Origin: Candidula unifasciata
Lineage: Eukaryota > Mollusca > Gastropoda > Stylommatophora > Geomitridae
DNA length: 64,000 nucleotides
NCBI GenBank assembly: GCA_905116865.2
Contig: CAJHNH020007902.1
Span: 254,376-318,375, forward strand
Direction of reading: 5' to 3'
Shown here: in pieces, positions 1 through 39,135 of the stretch
How positions within the stretch are numbered: the first letter of the stretch is position 1
How the letters are laid out: each line of letters begins with the position of its first letter
The notes under the pieces: generated by a model
Database searches by the model: none
Told to the model about the DNA's origin: nothing
The model's input: the letters and a program-made list of their open reading frames with translations, nothing else
Program-made: the position numbers and the translations under genes

Positions 1-1246
1 TTGGAAATCGAAAAGAGTAGCCTAACGGCGCTGCCCAGGCAAAGTTTGCAGTTACAAATCTACAGAAAGTATTTCAGGATCCTCGCCGGTGCCACAGAGC
101 CTGTGCACTGTGCTGAGCTTCTTCGGATTCGGACTTGAGCTAGAAGAAGAACGGAGCACCTATGGGTTACACCCGTGTGCCGTGATGTTCATCCGTTGTT
201 CAAACTTCAAACCTCAAACCTACAGTTCAGCAGAGCAATTTTCATACATGCCGAGACTAATTCAGCAGAGAAGGAGAAGAGAATGTGAGTGACATTCAAT
301 GCCGGATGAAGGTGAGTGAGTGGCGTTCAGGCTCACCAGGAGCGCACAATGAGCGACTAACATTCAGTGACACAAAGTGCCAACAATTGGATGAGAATCC
401 CCCAGGCGCAAGTCCTAGAATTCCCGTTCAATCGTTAAGTTATATTAGGGTCCCCTACGACAACCGAGCGGAGCTTTAAAATAACCAAAAATTGCCTTTT
501 GTGATATGACGGGATGATAACAGCCGGATAAACTAATATTCACTCATTCCAACATAATATTAGATCATTAATAATCTTATTTTTTTTTTTTTTTTACAGA
601 CTGAAACACAACAGTCCAACTTTGAAAACAACATACAGAACTTGAATTATTTTTAAAATCTACCTTTTAAGTTAAATTGTAACAAATGTTACAGAACTTT
701 AATTATTTTCAAAGCCTGACTTTTAAGTTTAAATGTAACAAATGTTACCTTTGCTATAGCAGCCACCGTGGTGTAGAGGCTACACACATGTAGATATGAA
801 GGTCGTAGACTCAATTCGGAAAGAGCCCGCGTTTTTTTTTTTTAAAGAAAATGACCTTTGTAATAAGTTGTCTTTCAAAACATCTGTGCTGCTCTTTTTT
901 TTTAAGACCGTCCAGGGAATTCTAAGGATTGTGTGTGTGTGTGTGAAACCACATCACCGAGGCCTTAAGAAATGGTTTGGCTTGTTTATTAACTGTCCAG
1001 GATTCGAGGCCGTCTGTTCAAACTGTCCAACACCCTCACCGCCCCCCCCCCCACCCAAGTCAATAAAGAGTATTTAACCAAATGTGAACGGGTGCCATCA
1101 GTTATGGCGTTTCTTATCTGGTTGTTGTAGACAGATATGAACCTAATACGCCCTTGTCCTGGATGCTGTGAGGTCGAATCTTAACCTAGATGAACACAGA
1201 GGAACCGTAAAATGTGGTAAATTTACATAGTAATGAGATGTTTTAC
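1..1246. other. TRPN1 intron, part: SINE-E copy and tRNA-like repeat fragment
   Basis: Positions 1-215 are the 3' two-thirds of a SINE-E copy on the plus strand (see 14925-15275). Around 466-530 is a fragment of family C. A T-run (580-596), a tRNA-like piece at 768-835 (GTGGTGTAGAGGCTACAC as an A-box-like stretch) and a weak LINE-like remnant at 890-1020, also seen at 36510-36650, follow. No exon was found. Confidence 0.5.
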
Positions 1247-29522
<28,276 letters not shown>

Positions 29523-30590
29523 AGCTGGTTCTGCTTAGGAGGCTGTTTTGTTATACGGATTAACATGTTTGTCTATTATCACGGAAGTCGCTTTTGGAAA
29601 ACTACACCACAGTGTTAATAATTATTCAAACAGTGAAATATTTCACAACTTTATTCCACTGACGAAATAAACGTTCATAAGTTTTCAAATGCAAATATAG
29701 GTACTTTTCCCTAGTAATTAATCACAGAAAAATTAGACACTTTTAATGTTAGTCATTTACTGAAATTTGAAGAATAAGTACATATGTTGTCAAACGTAAA
29801 CTTGACTAGAAAAACTACAACAGTAACAAAATACTCGGGTTGGTTCTGCAACGGCCTGTAAAGGATACGCAACTAACTTTAACATGTTTTGCACGGTAAG
29901 AATATAACAGATGACTGAAGTTTGCGATATCACATAGCTAGATGAATCAGATACGAAAATATAAATATTCACTTTCTTATAACAATGGACACTATATATC
30001 TAAATTTTAACCCAGAAAGGTAGAACAGAATACGACAAGAATGCTTCAAATGAAAACAGTAAAAGTATTGCCCTACTCATTGTCCCTGTTTGGCACTGAT
30101 AATACAAGGCAGGGATGAAGATGCCATAAATCATTTGCTGTTTTGCTGGAAGGGAGAAATTTGGATGTCTGAGCAGTGGGGCTGAATAACGGACAAATAC
30201 TATGAACATGCAAAGTTCAGAACACGTTTCCTCAATGTCAGCTAACACTGGATATATAAGGATGCATTTGCGATACATTTTCTCTGGAGTCTTGCAGTGA
30301 AAATGTTGATACAAATTTCAATCGCTCAAAAATACGCTATCTTAGATTTCTAAAACATTATTACAACTGTGTTTTAATGTTACGTGAAGGATATTTAGGT
30401 GGTGAGTCTCTTTTTGTCCGCTGCAATAGTTATAAATCCGGGTGATTTCTCAATAGACAGCCGATCGTATCAGAAACATCAGTTGATTTTTAAGTAATAC
30501 AAGAGGCAGTGATCATTAGGAGAGCAATAATAAAAATGACTATTTTAGTAAGAAGAATAATAATAACGATCAGGGTTTTTAAAACAAACT
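29523..30590. other. Presumed upstream flank of TRPN1; no clear promoter
   Basis: AT-rich. A 5'-truncated SINE-A tail lies at 29803-29879 (GGTTGGTTCTGCAACGGCCT, ATACGCAACTAAC). I see no convincing TATA/Inr arrangement or CpG cluster. Any 5'-UTR exon is not identifiable. Confidence 0.4.
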
Positions 30591-31225
30591 ATGCCGGTTC
30601 TCACTTTAAGACATCGATTACAATATCACAGAAAGAAAATAATGCCAAAGAAGGTGCCGATTTTGCCTACCGTCAGAAAAAATGATTCTTTAATAATATC
30701 CTACCCCCCATATGACGTCACAGGACATTCCAACATTTTAGAGTGTGGTAAACTGGGCTTCCCGCTCGTTGATGCTTTTAACGATCCCAAAACATCTAGA
30801 ACTTCCCTAACCCTAACCCTCAATGTACCAAAGCCGTTAAGTTGTTTATCACGCCCTCCAGATTTTGTAGATTCTGTTCCTAAGTCTTTCGTTCTCGGAA
30901 CTTTTCATGAATCGTAGCTAGAACTGCGATACGTTGTGCACTGTACTCCGCTGCCTGCGGGCGACCACCCACCCTGTCAAGAGATCTAGGGTTATCTCAG
31001 GGAGAAAAAAAAAACTACTGCACTATAGTGGAGCCTCTTGTCTCTAAATACCATAATTTTTTAGACCCGTTATTCGCCGTTTGAATACCCCAGTCTCTGA
31101 ATCATCCCGGCCATCCTAGAGATACAAAGGAAAATTATAAATGCAGTCTTTATACCAACCTTGTGTTATCAGTAACAAGCTCGACATTGACCAAAGAACA
31201 CGACTGAAAACTTATTATATTATAT
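30591..31225. other. No supported gene; 108-codon open frame of unknown status
   Basis: An open frame at 30591-30917 (MPVLTLRHRLQYHRKK start) has no domain, signal or repeat I recognise. It contains a short telomere-like CCCTAACCCTAACCCT at 30808-30823. Without splice partners or homology I do not call it a gene. Confidence 0.25.
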
Positions 31226-31440
31226 TATTCCTTACGTCCTTCTTAGGACGTTATTTTTTGTTATTTGAAGCCCCACTCTGGCTTTTGACAGGGGCCGCAA
31301 TATAGGCAGGTCATCATTATGGCCAAATGTCTGAACGCGGTTTCTGGGACCTCTCCACAGTGATCCTCATCCGCATGGTGGCACTTTGTGTCATCGGGTG
31401 TTTATCGCTTGTGTGATGTCCTGGTGGGGTAAAAAGCCAA
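31225..31440 (-). mobile_element. Family C repeat
   Basis: Reverse-oriented near-full copy, from TTCTTAGGACGTTATTTTTT-like end to GATGTCCTGGTGGGGTA. Confidence 0.75.
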
Positions 31441-31634
31441 GCCAACCAAGCCAAGCCACTGAAAACTGAGCACCTGTGAAAATTTAAATAAAGCCGTGAA
31501 CAAAATTAGAATGGATCATGTGAGAAAAGAAACAAGTACAAGGAAAATTAGAATATATATATATATATTCACTGGAAAAACAAAGACTGAAATGATTCGG
31601 CCATTTAAAGATGAAACCACCGGGAACTAACGAG

Positions 31635-31858
31635 AAATGCCAAGAAGTCAACACCTGGAGACGAGAAATGCCAAGAAGTCAACACCTGGAGACAAGAAAT
31701 GCCAAGAAGTCAACACCTGGAGACGAGAAATGCCAAGAAGTCAACACCTGGAGACGAGAAATGCCAAGAAGTCAACACCTGGAGACGAGAAATGCCAAGA
31801 AGTCAACACCTGGAGACGAGAAATGCCAAGAAGTCAACACCTGGAGAAAAGAAATGTA
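31635..31858. repeat. 31-bp tandem repeat, about 7 copies
   Basis: Unit AAATGCCAAGAAGTCAACAC plus CTGGAGACGAG, nearly identical between copies. Because 31 is not a multiple of three, all three plus-strand frames encode the same cyclic peptide, which explains three overlapping open frames here. Confidence 0.97.
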
Positions 31859-31989
31859 ATCAAATTATAAAGTTGTGGCAGCTGCATTGTTAGTACACTG
31901 TAGCAATGATATTTATAAGTCGGAACATGTCACGAAGTCGGGCCCAGAAAGAGAGTGACTTCCCTTGCCATTATCCCTGCTCGTGTCGT

Positions 31990-32282
31990 AGGCCCTGTCC
32001 TATGTTGCAGGGATGTCACCCCCCCCCCTCCCACCCCCTACGCCACAGCCTCAGCCCTGTCCTATGTTGCAAGGATGTCAACCCACCCCCCTACCCCCTA
32101 CGCCACAGCCTCAGCCCTGTCCTATGTTGCAGGGATGTCACACCCCCCCCCTCCTACCCCCTACGCCACAGCCTCAGCCCTGTCCTATGTTGCGAGAATA
32201 TCACCCCCCCCCCTCCCACCCCCTACGCCACAGCCTCAGCCCTGTCCTATGTTGCGGGAATGTCATCCCCCCCCCCTCTTAG
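31990..32282. repeat. 62-bp C-rich tandem repeat, about 4.7 copies
   Basis: Units start CCCTGTCCTATGTTGC at 31993, 32055, 32115, 32178 and 32240. The spacing varies between 60 and 63 because of differing C-run lengths. Confidence 0.95.
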
Positions 32283-32394
32283 CGCCTCAGCCTAAGTCTC
32301 ATGAGAGAGTGTAGCCTACATCGCACGACTGCATGCAGCCTATGACAGCAGCGCTTAAAAATACGTTGTGTTGCTGGACGCTCACTAAGTGTGA

Positions 32395-32725
32395 AACAAA
32401 AAACAATGCAACACAGAGATTCTGAAAAGACTACAAATGAAAGGAGAATTACTGAAATAAATAAACAATAGAAAAATTAAATACTTTGCCCACACTAAAA
32501 GACATAACACGCTTTTAAAAACCACAATGGACGGAAGGGTCGAAGGCAAGAGAGCAAGAGGTGGGCAACGATACAAAGTGGGAGGATAACAACTAGAGAA
32601 GGACGAACATCAGTCTGAGTATACAATCAAAACAAAAGACAGGCCGTTGTTGACATTCATTGCAGCCAACATTCACTGTGGAGACGATACCTGATTGATT
32701 GATTGATTGGTTGACCGATTGATTG
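32395..32725 (+). mobile_element. LINE 3' end with ATTG tail
   Basis: Broken frames read LQMKGELLK, NRKIKYFAHTKRHN, VEGKRARGGQRYKVGG and finish at CGATACCTGATTGATTGATTGATTGG. The same family lies inside the SPIN-like element (54035-54640) and near 45850-46060. Confidence 0.7.
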
Positions 32726-32729
32726 ACCG

Positions 32730-33100
32730 ATTGTGGTAGTGATTATGCGTGTTGCTAAGAATCACCCCCGCCTTCAACCAGAAATAAATGGCTTGACAGG
32801 ATTCAGAAGTACCAACTCAAGAAACTATATGAGTTGTACACACTATGCCTTACCTGGATCACGCACATGGGCCACTGGGTCACCCTTTGGCTCGCCAGTC
32901 GGGACAGAATTTGGGTCTGTATCCTTTGACCGCATCAACACTGCAGGAATCCTTTTCTGGGCTCTTGGGAGCGCGCAATGCCATTTTATATGGTGCACAT
33001 AACCTAGTCACACTTATAACCTAACGCTTCCCCTTCAGGGATGCTGGTAAAACGTGACGATTCTGTTTCCTAGCAAAGCACCTACCTACAACTTAACTGG
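32730..33100. other. No supported gene
   Basis: An open frame at 32733-33002 (89 codons) lacks family features. No repeat shared with the rest of the window was recognised. Confidence 0.3.
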
Positions 33101-33129
33101 ATATAGGGAATATGCAACGAGAGCGTACA

Positions 33130-33400
33130 ATAAGATAACAAAACACTTGACCCATTAGGGTCGTGGAGGTGTATTGATGGAAGCACTAGCACATGAAACC
33201 CACCATCTTTCTCGTCTTCTGCTTGACGAATAAGTGTATAACTTAGTCCTGTCCATATCTTGACATTCCAGGTCATTCCAGAATCTTCTTTGGTCTCCTC
33301 TTCTTCTTTGCCCTCCTCTTCCTTGACTACCCCCTAATGTTCCTTGAAGTACAGTCTTTGCAATCAAATCATATCTCACCTCTCGCAGAGCGTAGAATGT
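33130..33400 (-). mobile_element. LINE 3' end, frameshifted
   Basis: The minus strand reads AKTVLQGTLGGSQGRGGQRR, then in another frame WTGLSYTLIRQAED, and then SINTPPRP. These are the ordered C-terminal motifs of a common non-LTR retrotransposon (recalled). A hydrophobic segment just upstream (33420-33466) is not part of it. Confidence 0.7.
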
Positions 33401-33719
33401 GAGAGTAGATATAAACAGCACGAGGGACAGGACGACTAAAAATAAGGACTTACACATTGACTTCACAACATCGCCACATACCGGGCAAACGAGTTCAGAT
33501 AACTATCGTCTGTTAACCAGTACAGCCTAAAAAGCGTATGGACAAAAGAAAGAAAAGAAGTGTTGTTTCCGGAACCTCATTGTGGTTTACAAATAAGAAT
33601 ATGCCTACTGGCTTCCAACAAGCTTGTCGTATAAGACGACTAATCAGGGTTTGCTGAAACGGGATATATTGAAACGGGGCGGGTATGGCTGTAAACCCCA
33701 CCCAATGAGATTAGGTTTA

Positions 33720-34055
33720 GACGACGGATCAACATCATGGCACAAGGGTAGTAACCCATAAGTGCCCCAATCTACTTCTAACTCCAGCCTGAGTCCGAAG
33801 ATTCTCAGCGCAGTGCACGAACCCCGTAGCACCGGCGAGGATCCTGAAATACTTTGGGTAGATTTTTTACTCCAAATTGTGCCTGGGCAACACCGTTAGG
33901 TTACTCTTATTCCATTTCCAACAACCAAGGGATTTTTTACCTGCACAACAATACACACAAGCGTCTGATCTTACTACCCAGAGACCAGGGGAAATTACTA
34001 GAAGTCCACTTTAACCCGGGACCTCTAGCACTCGAGGCGGACGCCATGCATCAAG
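33720..34055 (-). mobile_element. SINE-E copy
   Basis: CATAAGTGCCCCAATCTACT at the left to the head GGTCTTGATGCATGGCGTC (minus strand) at the right; the central part around 33990-34010 has lost about 40 bases compared with the 27.6-kb copy. Confidence 0.75.
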
Positions 34056-34059
34056 ACCA

Positions 34060-34480
34060 CCAGTACGCCTTTCAGGGTAAACACGAAAGAATAAGACCCA
34101 TAATGAGAAACACACTGCCTAATCAATGACGTTGTTGATAACCATGAAACAATTAAAATTAATTAAGCAAATGGCGGAGCTCGTACAAAAGACCAGACAA
34201 CATGCAAGCTGCGCCTTTCGGCGCTGCCGTGATTAAATCGAAACCTTTATTGTTTTCCGTTAAACCGTGTCCACTCACACTGGCAGTTTTGTTGGCCATA
34301 TTCTAGTCCTTAAACCCAGTTTCACTTTATCCTAATTTCATTTTGCTATTCCGAAATGACAAAATTTCCCCCCAACAAATTTCATATTTGTTTACGCATA
34401 GTCTGATAAGACAGTTGTCATTTTTCCCACTTGAAGAAAGGAGGAGGGTAAAAAAGTTATGATCCAACACTTTCCGTCCT
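34060..34480. other. No recognised element
   Basis: AT-rich unique-looking sequence. No gene seen. Confidence 0.35.
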
Positions 34481-34675
34481 TTTTAGATTGAAATTTTTCG
34501 TTATTTGAAGCCCTACTCTGGCTCTTGCAATATAGCCTGGTCATAAAAATATAGCCTAATGGCTGAACACGGTTTCTGGGACCTCTCCACGGTGTTCCTC
34601 ACATACATGGTGGCACATTGTGACATCAGGTGTTTATCGCTTGTGTGATGTCCTGGTGGGGTAGAAAGTCAGTCA
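34480..34675 (-). mobile_element. Family C repeat
   Basis: Reverse copy with CTACTCTGGCTCTTGCAATA, GGTTTCTGGGACCTCTCCAC, TTTATCGCTTGTGTGATGTC. Confidence 0.75.
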
Positions 34676-34684
34676 GTCAAGGAG

Positions 34685-35300
34685 GGTAAAATCCTACGGA
34701 AATTTTATATGTCGAATAACAGATGGGTTGAAGATGTAAATGCGGCAAAAAGTAATGTGGTTTAACTTAGTGGTATCTCACTCCAAGAAGTGGAGTCGTA
34801 CATTTATTTGGGCAGTAAAATAGATAAAGATTGCGGAACTGGTTGAAATATTCAAACAGACTGCAAAAGGCAAGAGGCGATGTCATCGCACCAGGGAAAT
34901 AAAAACTAATAGCAAGCTTAACATTGTTAATTCTAATGTCAAATCAGTACCATGGTGTGGAGCGGAAACACGGAGAACCACCAAGGCAACTATTAATGAA
35001 CTTTAAGCATTCATTATTTGATGCCTGTGAAGATAAGACGCTGGCGTTGGATAGGACCACATTGAAAAAACCTGAGAACAATATAATTAGAATGTCTTTG
35101 CATTGGAACCCGTATGGGCATAGAAATAAAGGAAGACCAAAAAACACATGGAGAAAAGAGCTAGGGAGACAAGTTGAAAAGATGAGGAGGACAGGGGAGA
35201 GCTGCGTGAGATAGCGAAGAATAGAACGACCTGGTTTGATTTGGTTGAGGGCCTATGCTCCGTTGGGGGCTAGACAGGCAGAAGAGAGAACAGAGGAAGA
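34685..35300 (+). mobile_element. LINE 3' end, degenerate (family of 41500-42240)
   Basis: Shares GTGGAGTCGTACATTTATTTGG, ACCAAGGCAACTATTAATG-like and NKGRPKNTWRKELG motifs with the 41.5-kb copy, including the end CTCCGTTGGGGGCTAGACAGGCAGAAG. It carries several frame breaks. Confidence 0.75.
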
Positions 35301-35329
35301 AGCGTGTTTAGAGTTGGTCGTATATCCTT

Positions 35330-35552
35330 GACAAGACGGTGCGGAACCAATACTAGCGCATTTTTTTTTTAGCTGTGGTGGTTTTTCTAGACAAATTTAG
35401 GTTCAGTAGTTTGTCATTTCCTAACTCAACGGTCGGCTCTCAAAACCGCTGTAGAAATCAACGCAAGGCGGTCTGCTGTCAAATCTCCTGCAGCTGGAAT
35501 CGAACCGGCATGACGAAGTGCGTTCGCAAAGCCTAAGTCACAGACGCCGACA
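35330..35552 (-). mobile_element. SINE-A copy, near full length
   Basis: Minus strand: TCGGCGTCTGTGACTTAGGC head, GGTTCGATTCC B box, GCAAGGC... body, and the tail GGTTCCGCACCGTCTTGTCAA at the left. Diverged. Confidence 0.7.
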
Positions 35553-35566
35553 AATGTTTTTTTTTT

Positions 35567-36022
35567 TTTTTAAGTATCCAAAAACCATGAGTTGTTAACT
35601 CCTTGGCTCAGTACTATGGATATCGCAACCCTTCGGCCTTAATTCCATGATAGATACCGTAAATCTGGGAGAAATGTGGCTTTTCTGCCTACCACTGGGC
35701 GTGAACTGTAATCCAACGTACCGCGATTGAAACCCACTGCGGGCTGCACGGATTTTTTTATCGTGGTATGGGACGTCGCAGGTCGAGCCAGCCTCAAATA
35801 GGTACCAGGATGGTTGTCCTGGGGAAGTGAAGACGGCCGGCGTAATGCTGGCCACATTACCAACTGAGTGCTGATTTGTCTGTAAAAGTGTGGGTGCTCT
35901 TCCCATATGCCCTATTCGCCTAAAGGCGTGAAAAGGGATCTTTACTTTTTCACTTTACTTTTTACTGGGCTTGAACCCGGACCACAAGGAGTTCGTCACC
36001 CGGTTTAGCCAACTGCGCGTTG
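35567..36022 (-). mobile_element. SINE-F copy split by SINE-D
   Basis: Parts 35567-35706 and 35964-36022 are one SINE-F. SINE-D is inserted at its B-box region with a 13-bp duplication (ACTGGGCGTGAAC / ACTGGGCTTGAAC, one mismatch). Confidence 0.78.
35707..35963 (+). mobile_element. SINE-D copy nested in SINE-F
   Basis: GTAATCCAACGTACCGCGAT to GGGATCTTTACTTTTTCACTTTAC. The B-box region reads GCGATTGAAACCC. The tRNA head is short, so the 5' end is truncated. Confidence 0.8.
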
Positions 36023-36186
36023 AGAATATTTTGAATTAACAAATGTCGAGCTTTGAGAGAGAATTAAAAAAACTCCACGAAATCAAGATCAGGGCTGGAT
36101 TTTGAATTGGCGATACCCTAAGTTATAGGGATTTCAATAATACAAACTAATCGAAGAGAACTTTAGAAATATATCATCATGGCGGG

Positions 36187-36236
36187 ACCAACTATTCGGC
36201 CGAAAACGAATACGAATACGAATAGTGTATCATCAT
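36187..36236. repeat. TATTCGGCCGAA-containing sequence
   Basis: ACTATTCGGCCGAAAACGAA then TACGAATACGAATAGTG. An inverted relative occurs at 37208-37283. May be a DNA-transposon terminal repeat. Confidence 0.35.
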
Positions 36237-36650
36237 CATCAGGTGCCTTGCCGACTGGCGTGGGCGAATATGCCTCGCCACAATCTACTATCTCCAGCAT
36301 GTATTAGTTCATACGCTGACATACCTTCATGCCATGTAACAAGACTGTCAAGAATCTTCTCTCGTTGTCTTCCTCTATCCCTCCTTCCACAGATCTTTTC
36401 AGTGGTCACCACATATTCCATTTGCCATCTTCTCATAACATGGTCGAAAAATGATTTCTGTCTCCTTATGATGTCTGTGATTAGTTGTCTTCAGGCTCCC
36501 GCAGCTTTCAAAACCTCTTTTTTTTTTTTGGGGGGGGGGGGGGGTGGCTGTCCAGGGTATTTTAAGCATTGTTTTGTAAAACCAGATCTCTGAGGCCTCA
36601 AGCAATTGTTTGGCCTGCCTACCGATTGTCCAGAACTCCCAACGCATACT
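36220..36650 (-). mobile_element. LINE 3' end, GAT-tail family (sister of 43712-44420)
   Basis: Minus strand: FWTIGRQAKQLLEASEIWFY, KTMLKIPWT, then RPCYEKMANGICG and ending CACCTGATGATGATGATG. The YGSETW/NKQ-like and EASEMWF motifs mark the RT C-terminal region. A G-run (36532-36543) interrupts it. Confidence 0.72.
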
Positions 36651-37207
36651 CTATAAATATAAGTGCTTACTTGACAAGGCTAACAGTGACTATTGTACAG
36701 ACCACATTTTCCACTTTAAAATTTCAGCCAAAATGTAATCACAACCTCACTTATCCGCTGCACCTTCACGAATACAAATTTAGGAGCAGTCGCACCTCGA
36801 GATAAATACAAAGACAATTTTTAGCCCGCTGCGGTTGGCATTGTATGCAGTAGGATACACTTTGAGTGTGAAACAAGGAAAAAAAAAACTCTTTTCGACA
36901 GTGGCGAGGAAAGATAATTTAAATTTTAACTTTTAAGTATCTTCATGCCTTTTTTTAATAATGTCACAATTTATAGACGACTTTTCTTGATTTTCGCCGC
37001 GGCACCCCTGGCACACGCACCTAGTTTAAGAACCTCTGCTGTAATGCCTCGGTCGAGTCAGCAGGCAAAAACCTTGCCAGCTGTTTGTCCACGCAACCGG
37101 GTCGCAGTTTCCCCCGCTACGACAGACTTAGGCAACAGCAACTATTGTGTAAATAAGAGAGTTATTTCAGTCCATCACAGTGTATGCAGAAACGTGTTTA
37201 AGGTAAC

Positions 37208-37278
37208 CACTATTCGTATACGGCCCGACTGTAAGTATTCGGCTAAAAAACGAATAGTTATTAAAGTCCACTATTCGG

Positions 37279-37283
<5 letters not shown>
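37208..37283. repeat. Second TATTCG(G/T) block
   Basis: CACTATTCGTATACGGCCCG, TATTCGGCTAAAAAACGAAT and CCACTATTCGGCCC. Together with 36187-36236 it could bound a 1.1-kb element, but I see no target duplication. Confidence 0.35.

Positions 37284-37372
<89 letters not shown>
37284..37372. repeat. (AT)n microsatellite
   Basis: About 88 bp of TA dinucleotides. Confidence 0.97.
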
Positions 37373-37374
<2 letters not shown>

Positions 37375-37379
37375 TGTGG

Positions 37380-37945
37380 GCGAAATATACATCAACATTG
37401 CCAGATTTTTGCCGTCCTTTCGGGAACACCATCGTTTCTAACTGCATCTCTTCGGCTTCAGAAGATCGATAGCAAAAGTTCAAAAAATCTCATCCTCTAT
37501 GACAACAAATTGAGCCTGCATTATTCAAATTTCTCAGTAATCAATAACGGATCGCTTGGACGATCAAAAAGACCATTGTTTTTTAATCAATTTCGGGAGT
37601 CAACTGTGGCAATGATTTGCCTAGACATTTCCATAACTTTCACATTCATATACTTTATTTGGCCACATGAATGTACATTCAGGCAACTTTTTCTTCGCAC
37701 ACTAAAATTCATTTAGGTCTAAAATTAAATGCAGTGCACAGATGCGGAAGTGGCCGTTTCCTTAGTTCTAACTGAATTTGAGAATCATTTCCCCGCATAA
37801 AGTGATCCACTTAAGGCAAGAATAGCTACGTTTCACAGAACGAGCTAGTTCTAGAAGATAAGAAGAATGACTTCTTACATCTTGCCGTAAAGACTTTACT
37901 ACTGTAAAATTAGTGAACTTTATACCTTTCTGCTAAACGTAAAGT
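37380..37945. other. No supported gene
   Basis: AT-rich unique-looking sequence. Short open frames on either side of the AT repeat have no family features. Confidence 0.35.
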
Positions 37946-38022
37946 TATCCTAGAAAAGCCACAACAGCCGAGAAATGCGGGGGTTGGTTCTGCAACGTCC
38001 TATAAAGGAAACGCAACTATCT
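37945..38022 (+). mobile_element. SINE-A 3' end only
   Basis: CCTAGAAAAGCCACAACAGC, GGTTGGTTCTGCAACGTCCT and GGAAACGCAACTATC: the last 75 bp of SINE-A, 5'-truncated. Confidence 0.7.
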
Positions 38023-38194
38023 TTTTTTTTTTACCTTTAGACTCGTAACAATAATAACTATTCCAAGATGAATTAGGAGAATAATCAAGGGGGATGGGGG
38101 GGGGGGGGGGGGGAATACCCCGCTATAATCACAAGAACGTGGATATATATCTGAATATCAAGAAAGATTAGCCAGTAAACAGATTCTCATCTCG

Positions 38195-38460
38195 AAACTG
38201 AAATTTTGTGGCCGTATCAAACGCCACGGTGAATTGGAAAGAAGAGTAGCAGAAGGCGTTGTACCAGGAAAGAGAGGTGGGCCGATACGCATGCAGATGG
38301 ACATGGGCTATAAGTGACACGTTAGGCAGGACAGTGCATGGTCCCAGCGAAGGTGTTGGTGGTTGGGAACGGGGAGAATGGGGTATCGGGCCAGAGAGGA
38401 CGTTTCTTTCAGGCAGGCTGTGATAAGAGCGACTTTCTGCAAAAGGATCTGCTACCTGAT
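38195..38460 (+). mobile_element. LINE 3' end seeding a GAT array
   Basis: CAAACGCCACGGTGAATTGG, GCAGAAGGCGTTGTACCAGG, then GCGACTTTCTGCAAAAGGAT and CTGCTACCTGATGATGATG. It parallels 40060-40300 (GRLGQIIAEGMVPGRRGRGR). The element ends where the GAT array begins. Confidence 0.75.
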
Positions 38461-38700
38461 GATGATGATGATGATAATGATGATGATGATGAAGACGATG
38501 ATGATGATGATGATGAAGACGATGATGATGATGAAGACGATGATGATGATGATGATGAAGACGATGAAGATGATGATGAAGACGATGATGACGATGATGA
38601 TAATGATGAAGATGATGATGATGATAATGACGATGATGATGACGTTGATGATGATAATCATAATCATAATGATGACGACGATGATGATGATGATGATGAC
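38457..38700. repeat. (GAT)n array with GAC/AAT interruptions
   Basis: About 240 bp. The Asp-rich, Met-rich and Ile-rich open frames are artefacts of the repeat. It is attached to the preceding LINE 3' end. Confidence 0.95.
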
Positions 38701-39027
38701 ACTTCTTTATATATATATATATGAAAAAAAAAAAACCATATCGAAATACAGGAGATGCATGAAAGAGGCAGGATCAGATGAAAGGTCTGGCATATTTCTC
38801 CGCTGCATCGCTCGATTCCCGAGAGGTGATTACGGCGTGCGACATCAATAGAGCCCAATATCGATGATTATCGATTCCCAACGTCTAGTGGGTCTTTCTA
38901 CTTCTTTATATATATATATATAAAACCATATCGCAAGATTCTGAAAAAAAAGAGGTGCGCCGAGATCAATAGCCCCAATAACGAAACGACTTTTTATGAA
39001 AATGAAGCCACGATATGAGTAAAGGAA

Positions 39028-39135
39028 TCAAGAATTAACATCACTGCAATCGGAACATTCCCACACGTGCTCAGTCTCCTTGAAGCCAACACAGAGTCGA
39101 CATGCTAAAAGTACACGTTGCAACCTGACTATAAG
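39028..39135 (-). mobile_element. LINE-like 3' fragment (CSDVNS end)
   Basis: The minus strand reads LQRVLLACRLCVGFKETEHV and WECSDCSDVNS, related to the remnants at 1480-1730 and 25040-25270. Confidence 0.5.

Noticed and set aside
30808..30823. Interstitial telomeric repeat
   Set aside because: Only about two and a half CCCTAA units.
30591..30917. 108-codon open frame as a gene
   Set aside because: No domain, signal, splice partner or homology recognised; the length is plausible by chance.
33155..33466. Membrane protein with an N-terminal hydrophobic helix
   Set aside because: The hydrophobic start is outside the LINE remnant and the rest is a frameshifted LINE C-terminus, so the join is accidental.
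37284..37372. Origin or regulatory AT element
   Set aside because: It is a plain dinucleotide repeat with no other supporting signal.
38338..38851. Asp-rich and Met-rich frames of 128 and 162 codons
   Set aside because: Produced by the GAT array that follows a LINE 3' end.
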